Assembly: GCA_963678675.1 (NCBI GenBank)
Contig: OY783191.1
Span: 14,723,096 to 14,787,095 of the forward strand
Source: Xiphydria camelus
Taxonomy: Eukaryota > Arthropoda > Insecta > Hymenoptera > Xiphydriidae
DNA: 64,000 nucleotides
Direction of reading: 5' to 3'
Part shown: in pieces, positions 42,944 to 53,539 of the stretch
Layout of the letters: every line of letters starts with the position of its first letter
Position numbering within the stretch: the stretch's first letter is position 1
Made by a program: the position numbers and the translations under genes
Notes under the pieces: model-generated
Told to the model about the DNA's origin: nothing
The model's database searches: none
The model's input: only the letters and a program-made list of their open reading frames with translations

Positions 42944-44290
42944 TACCGAATGTCCTCTGGCAAACTCCTGATTTTGGATTTCTCTGACATTTGGCTGGAA
43001 GTGGTTGGCTCTGTGCTTTAAGAGTTGGCTTCGGGAGAGTGCGCTGCGGTCTTACGAGCTGAGCGAACAGTGTCAAAAGTCTGATCTCCCGGTACCTGTC
43101 AATTCGGGAGATCGAAATCGTTAATTTGTAAATAATGATTACTAATATGTAGAAGTGGTAAGAAATAATCATTCGGGTTTCTTCGATGATATTCCCCAAG
43201 TGTTTAAAAACCGGTGTCCGATTTTTGCCAATAACTGTTGCTTCAACTTCCAGTGATATTATTAAGTATTACTGCAGAACGAGTAGGTTAGAAGATTTTC
43301 ATGAAGACTCATGATTTTCTGATATGTCATCTCATACAGGTGCAACTGAAGCGGATCTAGCTCGTGTCCTGTCCGTAAAAAGATGACTCGATGGACATTG
43401 GAGAATGTCAGACTTGTCACCGAGCGCCTATTACCTACGGTACATTAATTGCAATACGCGCTTCTCGTTTCAACTATTCCAGCGTTAAATAACTTTTACT
43501 TCTCTTTCAAGCTAATAACCTTTTATGAACTGTTCGTGGTAGGAGGCAGCGATCAATAATAGCGACTCGTCGTAGACAAGTGTGCCGAACTACTACTGCG
43601 ATAATGTGCCCAAGCTTACGGTCTATTCTGCGATTAACGTTAACATAATCGTGATTATGCTCGGGTGGTGGGTATTCCAAAAGAGGGAAAGTTGATACTA
43701 AACATCGGGCGCTCTGTAAGCTGACTTGCTAGTGTATGCTTCGCAACTAGAACATCATCGCAGGAATAATTTGTCTACGATTAGTCACAATCATTGATTG
43801 CTGCCCCCTACGATCAACAATTCGTACAAGAGGTAAATACTTTGAAAGAAGTGAAAGTTATTTAAAGCAGGAATAGTTGAAATGAAAAGCGCATATTGCA
43901 ATGAAAATACCGTGGGTGAAAGGCGCTCGGTGATAAGTTCGACAATGTCTGATGTCGATCGACTCATTTTCTTCAGGATAGGACAGAAGTTACATCCTCT
44001 TTGTTTGCACCTTATGAAAGGGGACATGCAAGAAAACCGTCAAAAACTTCATGAAAATCATGTAACCTACTCGTTCTGCAGTAATTACTTACTTAATCAC
44101 TGGAAGTTGAAGCCAAAGTTATGGACACCGATTTTTAAACACTTGGGGAAACTCATCGAAGAAACCCGAATAATTATTTATCACTTCTACACATTATTCA
44201 GTATTATTTACAAATTAACAATTTCGAGGTTAGAGACTTCGATCTCCCGAATGAGGTTGGCTGGGCAAAACTGAAGCAGATTGCGCCACC
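42944..44290. mobile_element. Large foldback element with ~460-bp arms
   Basis: 43100-43560 pairs with 43800-44255 in inverted orientation (cattcgggtttcttcgatga, agtgtttaaaaaccggtgtcc, ctgcagaacgagtaggtta). The left outer end, accgaatgtcctctggc then gagtgcgctgcg and tgtcaattcgggagatcga, matches the foldback at 51800-52616, so they are one family. The right outer end seems truncated. The 130-codon frame here is a by-product. Confidence 0.65.
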
Positions 44291-44450
44291 GAGCCAAACA
44301 CCCGCGGGCAAATTTAAACGGTTATAATATATTATTAATGCTGCACTAATGTGACTAATGTGACTGGTAAAAAAAATTGTAAAAATGAATTACAAAATAA
44401 AATTCAAATACAATCCCCATATGTACTATAAATATACATATTTAATTAAA

Positions 44451-44747
44451 TCAGAAATGTTCATAAATTGGCTGACAGTACTGCATTCCCGTACTTCGGA
44501 ATGGGAATACAGTACTGTCAGCCAATTTATGAACACGCTCTAAATAATTTTCATTTTTACCTGCATCACCGCTAAAAGTTATTAATTGATCAGAAGTAAA
44601 ATGAACTACGCATAATCCTTTTCTATGATGAGGTGCATATTTTAAGAAATCGAGCCACTTTTGACGAACATCTTTCGATTTTTTTACAGAAGGAACCATG
44701 AACCTTGATTTATTTTTACAACTCGGTACTGCACACGAAAAAACCAT
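44451..44747 (-). CDS. THAP-domain protein, partial
   Basis: The product of 98 residues starts MVFSCAVPSCKNK and has WLDFLKYAPHHRKG and CVVHFTSDQLI. The pattern C-x4-C...C-x2-H is that of a THAP C2CH zinc finger, which binds DNA in P-element transposases and in host THAP proteins. After about residue 68 the frame enters a perfect hairpin (44458-44535), so the tail is not original and the AVPTY box is replaced. It may be a relic of a P-like element or a captured exon. The frame is otherwise open. Confidence 0.55.
   Translation of the reverse strand: MVFSCAVPSCKNKSRFMVPSVKKSKDVRQKWLDFLKYAPHHRKGLCVVHFTSDQLITFSGDAGKNENYLERVHKLADSTVFPFRSTGMQYCQPIYEHF
44458..44535. repeat. Near-perfect hairpin
   Basis: tgttcataaattggctgaca and its inverted copy give arms of about 35 bp around a short loop (cgtacttcgg). 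The identity is almost complete, so it is recent. It ends the THAP frame. Confidence 0.8.
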
Positions 44748-44870
44748 TTTATATTACATTTTTTATTTCAATTTCACTACATATAGATTCATAAATTAAG
44801 GTTATATTTTCATTCTTTACTCCTGCAATGCCTACTATGAAGTACGCTGTCATATTGATATATCGATACC

Positions 44871-44951
44871 ATCGATACCTTACTATGAAAATTTCGTAAG
44901 TGCAATTTTTGTCAAAAATTGCACTTCGAGGTTTTCAAAGCAAGGTATCGA
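44871..44951. repeat. Hairpin MITE-like repeat
   Basis: cgatacct...cgtaagtgcaattttt pairs with aaaaattgcacttcg...aaggtatcg around the loop gtc, with a few mismatches in the arms (about 38 bp each). Confidence 0.6.
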
Positions 44952-45085
44952 TATTTCAAATCAGGCGGTCAAAAAGGGTGTTTAGCTCGGTGGCGCCGAA
45001 GTTTACTTCCTCGACCACCAGCCAACCTAATTGACAGCTACCGGCAGATCAGAGGCCCCTTTCTCGAATTCGCTCGTATCTTTGC

Positions 45086-45235
45086 GTGCACGCATCTTAG
45101 CGAATAGACCAATCAGGATCAAATATTCCGTATCAGGGAACGTATACGCATCTTAGCGAGTAGATCAATCAGGACCCCCACCACAACGGAATACTTGATC
45201 CTGATTGGTCTATTCGCTTAGATGCGTATACGTAA
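45086..45235. repeat. Inverted repeat with an internal tandem copy
   Basis: gcatcttagcgaatagacc, the following aatcagga, and attccgt pair with the inverted copy at 45188-45235. A third, direct copy lies at 45145-45170. No gene. Confidence 0.6.
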
Positions 45236-45239
45236 CTTT

Positions 45240-45727
45240 GCGAGTGACTTGAGAAATTTATTTACGAGTAAGGGGGCAAAATTGCAGCGGTGCATGCAAA
45301 AGGATTTCTTAAAACTATTCCAACGTCTCGAGTTAATATGTAACAACATATATACTGTCATAAGTAGTATCTTTACATGTGATGAAACAATTCGTCACGG
45401 TTATTGGAAGAGTATACTTATTGTTAGAGAGTTAAAGGTAAAATGTCTACATGGATTTCTGAAGACGACCAAGATATAAGAAAAATCCGATGGCCTGTAA
45501 ATTCGAAAGCGGTATGTTTTATTTCTCCAAAATACTAAAGCAAAGTGAAAAATATAAGAGCACTCTAGTTTATAAATACCTTTCAAAATATCACGAGAAT
45601 AAATCAAAAGTAACGTGGTTATAATTAATTAGCTCGTATCGGTATAAAATGTGAGATTTTAATTTGGTGGTAATAAAAAGCTATTCTCCTACATGTAGTA
45701 ATGAATGAAGTAAAAAGTAATGAAATC
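45240..45727. other. Unassigned spacer
   Basis: Two short frames overlap on opposite strands with no motif. Nothing else noticed. Confidence 0.25.
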
Positions 45728-46457
45728 CCCCCGCAAGAACAGATTCTCTGTAAAAAAAGGCGGCATGTTCATTCAGTGCCAACAAAAATTGATACGTAAA
45801 ATACTCTCCAAAAAAGATTTGAAATCAATGAAGATCGCCATGTTCAAGATTTATGTATAAAAAGAGTAAAAGGCATCATTTGAAAGGAAAATTATTGTAA
45901 CTCGTTACTAAAAAATTCGACTAAAAGAATTTAGGTATAAACAAATTTTCATAAAAAAGAACTTGCCGCGTTTTTTCCTTCAAAATAAAAAATTTACAGA
46001 GAATTACATTCGATGTTTATGCACTTATGAGAGATTTTAAATAAATTCATACACTTATATGATACCACCAGTATACCGAACGTCGCACGAGAAACCGATC
46101 AGGCGGGGGCCTTCTGAATTTCTCTGAATTTGACTTCGGCAGTGCAATTTATGAATCACTCTAGCACCGTCCAAGCACTGCAAATTATTCGGTATAGTGG
46201 ACAAAATATGAAAACTTAAACGCGGCAAGTTCTTTTTTATGAAAATTTGTTTATACCTAAATTTTTTTAGTCGAATTTTTTAGTAACGAGTTACAATAAT
46301 TTTCCTTTCAAATGATGCCTTTTACTTTTTATACATAAATCTTGAACATGGCGATCTTAATTGATTTCAAATCTTTTTTGGAGAGTATTTTACGTATCAA
46401 TTTTTGTTGGCACTGAATGAACATGCCGCCTTTTTTTACAGAGAATCTGTTTTTGTG
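45728..46457. mobile_element. ~730-bp inverted-repeat MITE, copy 2
   Basis: Starts CCCCCGCAAGAACAGATTCT and ends ...gaatctgtttttgtg, with the same arms and the same centre (taccgaacgtcgcacgag) as 4603-5324. The last five G of the right end are missing: the next element begins four bases later. By eye the two copies agree at about 93 percent. Confidence 0.8.
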
Positions 46458-47162
46458 TTATCACAGGCACACAAAAAAAAAGTTCCTGTTCCCGGAACCA
46501 GACCAGTATATCTTTATGTTTTTGAGGTCGCTGAATCCGAATCCGGTATCCGTTTGTCTCCATCACGTCATATTTTTTTTTAGTCTCAAAAAACCATCAA
46601 TAGATCATGATTTTCAAAAAGTTAATGGACTTAAACCAAATTCGCTATAGGGGTTTTTTTGGGTCGCTGATCACGAGTCTGAAATAGGATTTCAAAAATG
46701 CAAAATGGCGGATCCAATACGGCGGACGAGATTTTTTTAAATCGACGGATTCATGCCGAATTTGGTATTAAGGGATTTTTTGGGTCGCTGATCATGAATC
46801 TGAAGTCAGATTTAAAAAATTCAAGATGGCGGATCCAATATAAAGGACATTTTCGAAATTCGACGGATTCATGCCAAATTTGGTATAGGGTTTTTTTTCG
46901 ACCGCTAATGACGAATATGAAGTTATATTTACAAAAATTCAAAATTTTCGAAAATCTTGTCCTCCATATTGGATCCGCCATCTTGAATTTTAAAAATCTG
47001 ACTTCAGATTCATGATCAGCGACCCAAAAAACCTCCTTATACCAAATTCGGCATGAATCCGTCGATTTTCAAAAATCTCGTCCGCCATATTGGATCCGCC
47101 ATCTTGAATTTTTGAAATCCGATTTCAGATTCGTGATCAGCGACCCAAAAAACCCCTTATAG

Positions 47163-47682
47163 TGTTACGCTCAGCGCAACCACGCTTCCCTCTGCATCAC
47201 AGATTATCGTTCCCCCGCGGTATACGCAGGTACGCTCCGAGCATTTCGACCTTTTTCCTCCGAACCATCGCCGATCCCTAGACGCTTTCCTCTCCAACCA
47301 TCGTAGATACACCCCCGAAAAAACTGACTTTCTCTTTTACAACCACTTCTGACTCACTACCCACGCTTAGATTTTCCCTTTCCCGTTTGCAGTTTTTTCT
47401 CCCCCACTCCTTCGCTGAGGGCTAATATTAGGACCGAACGAGCCACCGACGCCGTCTTTTCCGTTTTTTCCATCGACAGTTTGACATCGTAGCTTCGATA
47501 GTTAGTTTTAGTCACAGAGACCATCAGTTTGGCCATATTAAAAATAAAGGCATATGACATATCATCGGCTACCGAGTTCATCTTCATTCCGAGTGTGATC
47601 ACCCACCACCCACGACGGGCAGCGGACCTCCTTCTTTTCGAACCCGTTACTGATCTGGATCCGAGCGACGCAATTCGTAACA
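47163..47682 (+). repeat. 5' LTR of the gypsy element
   Basis: Runs from TGTTACGCTCAGCGC to TTCGTAACA, with TG...CA ends in a 7-bp inverted TGTTACG/CGTAACA. It contains a 107-codon antisense frame, mirrored in the 3' LTR, which I do not regard as a gene. Confidence 0.95.
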
Positions 47683-47705
47683 TAATCTGGTGGCAGCGGT
47701 TTTGG
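47683..47705 (+). other. Gypsy primer-binding region
   Basis: taatctggtggcagcggttt follows the LTR by a few bases and has the TGG start expected of a tRNA-complementary site. I cannot say which tRNA. The leader 47706-48003 has no gene of its own. Confidence 0.5.
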
Positions 47706-48003
47706 GGAAGGTCCGTGCTTGGAAGAAGACCGGAGAAGAAACATCAACAGCCGCACAATCGTCGTCGTGCCCCAGGAAAATAGCCGCACCGTACCGAGCC
47801 TGTTCGGGGAATCCTCATCCACTAGCCGCACGCCGTCGCCGAAGTTGTTCGAACTCCAACGCCAGCAACCGCACGCCGTCGCCGAAGCTTATAACCGAAA
47901 GAACCACCCTGCAGCCGCCGAGTCGCCGAGCTAGCAACCCACCACGACCCTACATAACGATATGCTACGACAATCTCGACGTAAGTTAAAATAAGTTCAT
48001 TTA

Positions 48004-49434
48004 ATGCAGGGAACTAGCAGAAGCTCTGAAAACACAGTAGAAGAACTCGCAAATGATCTTCAATCCGTGCTAACTTTTAAAAAAACGTATAAGAAAAAGG
48101 AAAACGTAAATATGGCAGAAGAACATCACGCGTTTTCTCGAGTAGCGAAAGCAGGAGATTTAATACCAATCTTCAACGGATATAATATACCTGCGTTAGC
48201 ATTTATAAGGAAGTGCGAAAACGCATGCAAATTAGTCAACGAAGAAGATCTACCGCGCCTAGCATATATTTTGAGAGCCAAACTTCATGGTGATGTAGAC
48301 GTACATTTAGCCGGTTTCGAATTCAACAACGTTAAGGATATTTTAGACGAAATTAGGAAAGCGTATGTACCGAAGCAGCATAAGGCCAAATGGCAAACCG
48401 AATTAGCTTTCGCGAGGCAAGAACCATACGAATCAATTCTCGAATTCGGCCATAGAATAGAGACAATTCAGAACAATGCTATAGAACTAACAAGAGCAAA
48501 CTATCCGGAAATGCATGCGACAGGCGTTATTTTCGATATAAAAGAAAACGCGTTACATAGTTTCGTAGAAGGCCTAAGTAATAGCGAGCTGGAAATGAAA
48601 GTATCAACCATTAACCCCGATACTCTTAGGAAAGCTATAGAATGCGCCGTAAGCACATGGGAAACAATTAAAAATAGATACGCCAGGTTTACGATATCAC
48701 TAGCCAGCACAGAATACGCCCCAAACTGTCAGTATTGTGGAAGGAAGGGTCATGATTACCAATCGTGCGAGCTCAGATTGCAAAGTATAAATCACTTACA
48801 AAATCCATTGTTAGCGGCTAACATGCACAGCATGAATAATTTCCAAAATCAACCCCCTTTTCAAAATTCGTTCTTGAGGAGTAACATGAGTAATATTCAA
48901 AATCCATTTTTAGCGGCTAACATGTACAGCATGAATAATTTCCAAAACCAACCCCCTTTTCAAAATCCGCTCTTGATGAGTAACACGAGTGATATCCAAA
49001 ATCAAACTACCTCCCAGAATTTATCCTCAATAGGAAATTATAGCAACTTTCAAAAATTTGGTGGTCATCAAAACCTGAGAAGTTTCCGACACCCCCCAAC
49101 AAAATCAAACGAATATTTCGTTACAAATAAATATGGTCAGCAAAGCCCAAACAACGGAAACCAAAGTGAATCAACCACGTCAGGTAGTTGTCTGTATTGC
49201 AATCGAGCAGGACACTCAGCACAGGAGTGTTATACTTTAATTAGAGACAGAAAATTTTGCAATAATTGTCAAATCAAAGGACACGACACCTCGGAATGTC
49301 GATCTAAGAATAAAAATAATCAAGCCAAAGTTAACTATGTCATGGAACCACAAAACTCGGGAAACGAGGAGTTCGTTCACCAGACGGGTGCACAGGTGAA
49401 CGAACCTCAATGGCAACAACTCGCACCCCAGTAA
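48004..49434 (+). CDS. gag: Gypsy Gag polyprotein
   Basis: An intact 476-residue protein. The first 240 residues form the capsid-like region (AFIRKCENACKL, VHLAGFEF, RKAYVPKQHKAKWQTEL). Three CCHC-type knuckles follow: CQYCGRKGHDYQSC at about residue 240, CLYCNRAGHSAQEC at about 395 and CNNCQIKGHDTSEC at about 418. They package RNA. Between the first and second, a 33-residue unit (NPLLAANMHSMNNFQNQP...) is repeated twice. The end overlaps the next frame by 25 bp, and pol is in the -1 frame, so frameshifting is expected. Confidence 0.9.
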   Translation: MQGTSRSSENTVEELANDLQSVLTFKKTYKKKENVNMAEEHHAFSRVAKAGDLIPIFNGYNIPALAFIRKCENACKLVNEEDLPRLAYILRAKLHGDVDVHLAGFEFNNVKDILDEIRKAYVPKQHKAKWQTELAFARQEPYESILEFGHRIETIQNNAIELTRANYPEMHATGVIFDIKENALHSFVEGLSNSELEMKVSTINPDTLRKAIECAVSTWETIKNRYARFTISLASTEYAPNCQYCGRKGHDYQSCELRLQSINHLQNPLLAANMHSMNNFQNQPPFQNSFLRSNMSNIQNPFLAANMYSMNNFQNQPPFQNPLLMSNTSDIQNQTTSQNLSSIGNYSNFQKFGGHQNLRSFRHPPTKSNEYFVTNKYGQQSPNNGNQSESTTSGSCLYCNRAGHSAQECYTLIRDRKFCNNCQIKGHDTSECRSKNKNNQAKVNYVMEPQNSGNEEFVHQTGAQVNEPQWQQLAPQ

Positions 49435-51428
49435 TCACAACAGTCCCAACTAAGCCAATGGAAAAATACGCGAATAATTCTCCTGTCGTTCTATTAGAAT
49501 CACCCACCTTTGCAAAAAAGGAAACAGATTTTCTGGTAGATTGCGGATCCCAGGTAAACCTCATAAAATTCAGCGCGGTTGTACCGAGTACCCTTTGCAA
49601 GAAGTCAACGGTGCTGGAATTAACAGGAATTAGTCCCGAAATAATTAACACAATTGGAGAAATTAGAATAGAGATAAAAGATAGAGTCCACACTTTCCAC
49701 GTCGTGCCCGACTCATTCCCGATCAAACCATGTGGCCTCCTTGGAATGGAATTTCTGAATACCGAACGAGCAACTATTTGCATGGATAACCGAGCATTAA
49801 CCTTACAGAAAGAAATCGTACTTCCATTTTATAACGATTCATTCTTAAGTATTCCTGCAAGAACCGCTCAAGTAATTCCAATAAAGATTATAAATTCTGA
49901 AGTGAGCGAAGGCTTAGTGGAACAATTAAATTTAGGCCCTAATATCTTTGCCGGGAAATCTATCGTGACTAACCATAACGGTACGGCGTACATATACGCG
50001 ATAAATTCAAATGACATCCCTAAAAGTTTCGCGATACCTTCTGTCGAGATATCGCCGGTAGAAGTAACCGCGACCACCAGCAGTATAAACGTAGATAAAG
50101 ATAAATATTTAGAAAGGCACAGGAAGCGCTTAACGCAGCTGCAAGAGAAAATTTGCACAGACCACCTAAATAACGAGGAGCTAGGACACGTTTCCCAACT
50201 AACGGAAACGTACAGTCATCTCTTTTACCTACCCGAGGATAAACTTCGGACAACCCAACTAGTGAAGCATACAATTCCCACCTTCGACGAGTCTCCCGTT
50301 AACGTCAAACAATACCGCCATCCCCAAATACATAAAGATGAGATAAATGACCAAGTAGCAAAGCTTCTCGACCAGGACATAATAAAACCCTCGACCTCCC
50401 CGTACAACTCACCCGTGTGGATTGTCCCAAAGAAGGCTGACGCGCAGGGTAATAAACGTTGGAGAATGGTAATAGACTATAGGAAACTGAACGAAAAGAC
50501 GATAGGCGATGCGTACCCCCTACCAAACATTACGGATATTTTAGACCAGTTAGGTAGTGCAAAATACTTCTCGACGTTCGATTTAGCCTCGGGATTCCAT
50601 CAGATCCCTATGCACGAGAATCACGCTCATAAAACAGCGTTCTCAACACAGAAAGGGCACTATGAATTTACACGTATGCCTTTTGGCTTAAAAAACGCCC
50701 CAGCAACTTTCCAACGCTTAATGGATCAAGTACTTACAGGGTTACAAGGGAACGAACTCTTCGTATACTTAGACGATATCGTTATTTACGCGCGCTCGCT
50801 GGAGGAACATAAACACAAATTTATGAAATTAATGGATCGTTTAGAGCAAGCAGGTCTTACATTACAGCCAGAAAAGTGTCAATTTCTACGCCGCGAGGTC
50901 ACTTACTTAGGCCATATTATTTCAGAGTTTGGAGTCAAGCCTAACCCGCAGAAAACGGCAGTCGTAAAAGAATATCCGATACCACAAAACCCCAAACACA
51001 TTAAACAATTTTTAGGTCTCGTGGGATACTACCGGAAATTCATACCAAACTTTTCCAAGATAGCTAGACCCCTAAATTCACTATTAAAGAAAAAAGTTAA
51101 TTTCGTCTGGACAAATCAACAACAACTTGCATTTGAAACATTACGTGATATTCTCTGTACAGAACCTTTGTTACAATACCCAAATCCAAAGTTGCCGTAT
51201 ATCATTACAACAGACGCATCAAAATTCGCGGTAGGAGCAGTACTCAGTCAAGGTGAAATTGGTAAAGATTTACCAATAGCTTACGCGTCGAGAACATTAA
51301 ACAAAGCGGAAATTAATTACTCGGTTACCGAAAAAGAGCTACTTGCTATAGTATATGCACAGTTCAGTATTTCAGATCTTACATTTATGGGACAAATTTC
51401 ACGCTCGTTACCGATCACAAGCCCCTAA
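49410..51428 (+). CDS. pol: Gypsy Pol, protease to RNase H start
   Basis: The 672-codon frame has a protease motif DFLVDCGSQVNLI (Cys in the DSG position), a C-terminal protease GLLGMEF, reverse transcriptase with the PFGLKNAPATFQRLMD, FVYLDDIVIYA and LGHIISEFG segments, and the first part of RNase H (TTDASKFAVGAVLSQG, YSVTEKELLAIVYA). A one-base frameshift near 51362 ends homology; the RNase H resumes in another frame at about 51365-51560 (DHKPLIWL, SRLLRWRF, NADALSRI). The first frame stops at 51428 after about 20 unrelated codons. Confidence 0.9.
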   Translation: MATTRTPVITTVPTKPMEKYANNSPVVLLESPTFAKKETDFLVDCGSQVNLIKFSAVVPSTLCKKSTVLELTGISPEIINTIGEIRIEIKDRVHTFHVVPDSFPIKPCGLLGMEFLNTERATICMDNRALTLQKEIVLPFYNDSFLSIPARTAQVIPIKIINSEVSEGLVEQLNLGPNIFAGKSIVTNHNGTAYIYAINSNDIPKSFAIPSVEISPVEVTATTSSINVDKDKYLERHRKRLTQLQEKICTDHLNNEELGHVSQLTETYSHLFYLPEDKLRTTQLVKHTIPTFDESPVNVKQYRHPQIHKDEINDQVAKLLDQDIIKPSTSPYNSPVWIVPKKADAQGNKRWRMVIDYRKLNEKTIGDAYPLPNITDILDQLGSAKYFSTFDLASGFHQIPMHENHAHKTAFSTQKGHYEFTRMPFGLKNAPATFQRLMDQVLTGLQGNELFVYLDDIVIYARSLEEHKHKFMKLMDRLEQAGLTLQPEKCQFLRREVTYLGHIISEFGVKPNPQKTAVVKEYPIPQNPKHIKQFLGLVGYYRKFIPNFSKIARPLNSLLKKKVNFVWTNQQQLAFETLRDILCTEPLLQYPNPKLPYIITTDASKFAVGAVLSQGEIGKDLPIAYASRTLNKAEINYSVTEKELLAIVYAQFSISDLTFMGQISRSLPITSP

Positions 51429-51799
51429 TATGGCTCAACACAATAAGCGATCCCTCATCCCGCTTATTGAGATGGCGCTTCAAACTGGAAGAATATTCGT
51501 ATACGGTTGTTTACAAATCCGGAAATACTAACGCAAACGCAGACGCACTTTCTCGTATACCATATGTAGATGATATCAAACAAATACTCCCAATTAGAAA
51601 ACGCGAAAATCAAGGAACACTAGAAAACACGTCGAACCTAAGCTCAGGAACCAGAACACGTAGATTATTTAAAAAACCAAAACTCACACACAATTACCCG
51701 AGAAGACCCCGACCATCAACAACAGGTTCATCAGCAAATCCAGCGCAATATAAAAAACATAAAATTCGAAACTCATATTCAGAATCTGATTCGGATATA
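51365..51799 (+). pseudogene. pol: Gypsy Pol, RNase H end and start of the acidic linker
   Basis: In the frame that is open to 51850, DHKPLIWL, RWRFKLEEYSYTVVYKSG and ADALSRIPY complete the RNase H/connection. A Ser/Arg-rich linker follows (SGTRTRRLFKKP), then DSDI, which is where the foldback inserts at 51800. The frame then reads through 50 bases of foldback. Confidence 0.8.
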
Positions 51800-52616
51800 C
51801 CGCATGTCCTATGGCCAACCGCGCAGGTGAGCTGCGACCTGAATTCTTGACTTCGGCAGTATTTATGGTACAGTTAGAGTGGGCTTCAGACGAGTGCGCT
51901 GCATAAGAACGAAAAGTGTCGACTGCTCTTCTAATAGCTGTCAATTCGGGAGATCGAAGCGTTTCGTGTAACCTCAAAATCGTAAAGTTTTGAATTAGTA
52001 GTGAATAATTTGTAGAAGTGATGAGAAATAATCATAAATAATCTTCCGAATTGTGACACCTTAGGTATCGCTCACGCCACTTCGTAAAACTACTTCCTAG
52101 ATACGCGCGGTGCTAGCGCGGAAAAAATTTCTGAAACAAATAGGCACATGAGGCGTGTAATTCGGTTGGACATCGAAAAAACCCGAATGATTGTTAACTC
52201 TCACTTCTGAACATTACTTACCATTTATTCAAAGATTCACGATTTCGAGCTTAGACTTCGATCTCCCGAATTGATAGCCATCGGGAGATCAGACGTTTCA
52301 CACTTTTCGTAAGAACGCAGCTTAAGAGCGAAAAGCGTCGTCTGATTTCCCGATGGCTGTCAATTCGGAAGATTATTTATGATTATTTCTCATCACTTTT
52401 CTACAAATTATTCACTACTAATTCAAAACTTTACGATTTTGAGGTTACACGAAACGCTTCGATCTCCCGAATTGACAGCTATTAGAAGAGCAGTCGACAC
52501 TTTTCGTTCTTATGCAGCGCACTCGTCTGAAGCCCACTCTAATTGTACCATAAATACTGCCGAAGTCAAGAATTCAGGTCGCAGCTCACCTGCGCGGTTG
52601 GCCATAGGACATGCGG
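51800..52616. mobile_element. 817-bp foldback element inserted in gypsy pol
   Basis: TA at 51798-51799 and 52617-52618 flanks perfect ends CCGCATGTCCTATGGCC. The arms are about 51800-52060 and 52360-52616, nearly identical. Inside, a region near 52240-52340 has its own palindrome (gatctcccgaattgatagcc). It shares tcaattcgggagatcgaag and gagtgcgctgc with the element at 42944. No protein. Confidence 0.85.
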
Positions 52617-52618
52617 TA

Positions 52619-53398
52619 GAATTAAATTCATACAATAGCATAGGGAAGCAAGTACGAACCAAACCACGTAGGAAAAGGAGCAAGTCTCCGTCGTTATCGA
52701 GCACAAAGCCACGTCGCCAGCTTCGCACACTTCCTCGCGTCTATTATAAAGAAGTATCTACTTCATTTACGGAATCAGACTCAGATATTTCAGATATATC
52801 GGGAGTATTACATTCGGATATTGAATCACAGGCGCCGTTGGTCAAAGCTAGCGATCCACCCGATAGTGATACAAACACACAGAAGAATCAAATAAGAGAC
52901 CCCCCTTGCAAAAGAAGTAAAGAATCATCTTCGGGAAATAATACAAATAGCCGTGTAAAGAAACAATTAAAAGCAAATAATAATCAAACGGGCGACATAA
53001 GCACCGATTCTTTTATACACGAAACAATCCAGACGACAGCACAGATACACGCTTGCGACAACAACGAATCAAAACTAGCAGTGACATACACGACTGATCA
53101 AAATTTAACGACAGAAGACAGCAACGACGAACTAATAGAAGTAGGCACAGAAATAGAAGACACTAGGAAAAGAGAAACTACACATAGCCGTGCAAAGAAA
53201 CAATTAAAAGCAGATAATGATCAAACGGGCGATATAAGCACCGATTCTTTTATACATGAAACAATCCAGACGACAGCACAGGTACACGCTCGCGACAACC
53301 AGTCAAGATTAGCAGTGACACACACGACCGATCAAAATTTAACGACAGAAGACAGCAACGACGAATTAATAGAAGTAGATGCAGAAATAAAAGAGTAG
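52619..53398 (+). pseudogene. pol: Gypsy Pol linker with two ~79-residue repeats
   Basis: The open frame carries a basic, Ser-rich part (RRKRSKSPSL) then an acidic part with two near-identical units starting at about 52949 and 53188 (KKQLKA, QTGDISTDSFIHETIQTTAQ, DQNLTTEDSNDELIEV). The second unit ends in TAG because of a small deletion relative to the first. This stretch between RNase H and integrase is longer than usual for Ty3/Gypsy. Function unknown. Confidence 0.7.
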
Positions 53399-53539
53399 GA
53401 AAAGAGAAATTACACCAAATGATAGGAAAGTCGATTCACCAACCGAAAATATACACGAGTTGGAATCTGAACAATTTCAAGGGAAATATAGCGTTAGCCA
53501 AACTAAACATAGTACTACCATGAGTGAATATACAGATGT

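Noticed and set aside
47357..47831. Antisense frames in the gypsy 5' LTR, matched at 55578-55985 in the 3' LTR
   Set aside because: They are conserved only because the LTRs are identical; no domain and wrong strand for the element.
52379..52618. Start of the 339-codon gypsy frame
   Set aside because: The first 80 codons are read from the right arm of the inserted foldback and are not gypsy protein.
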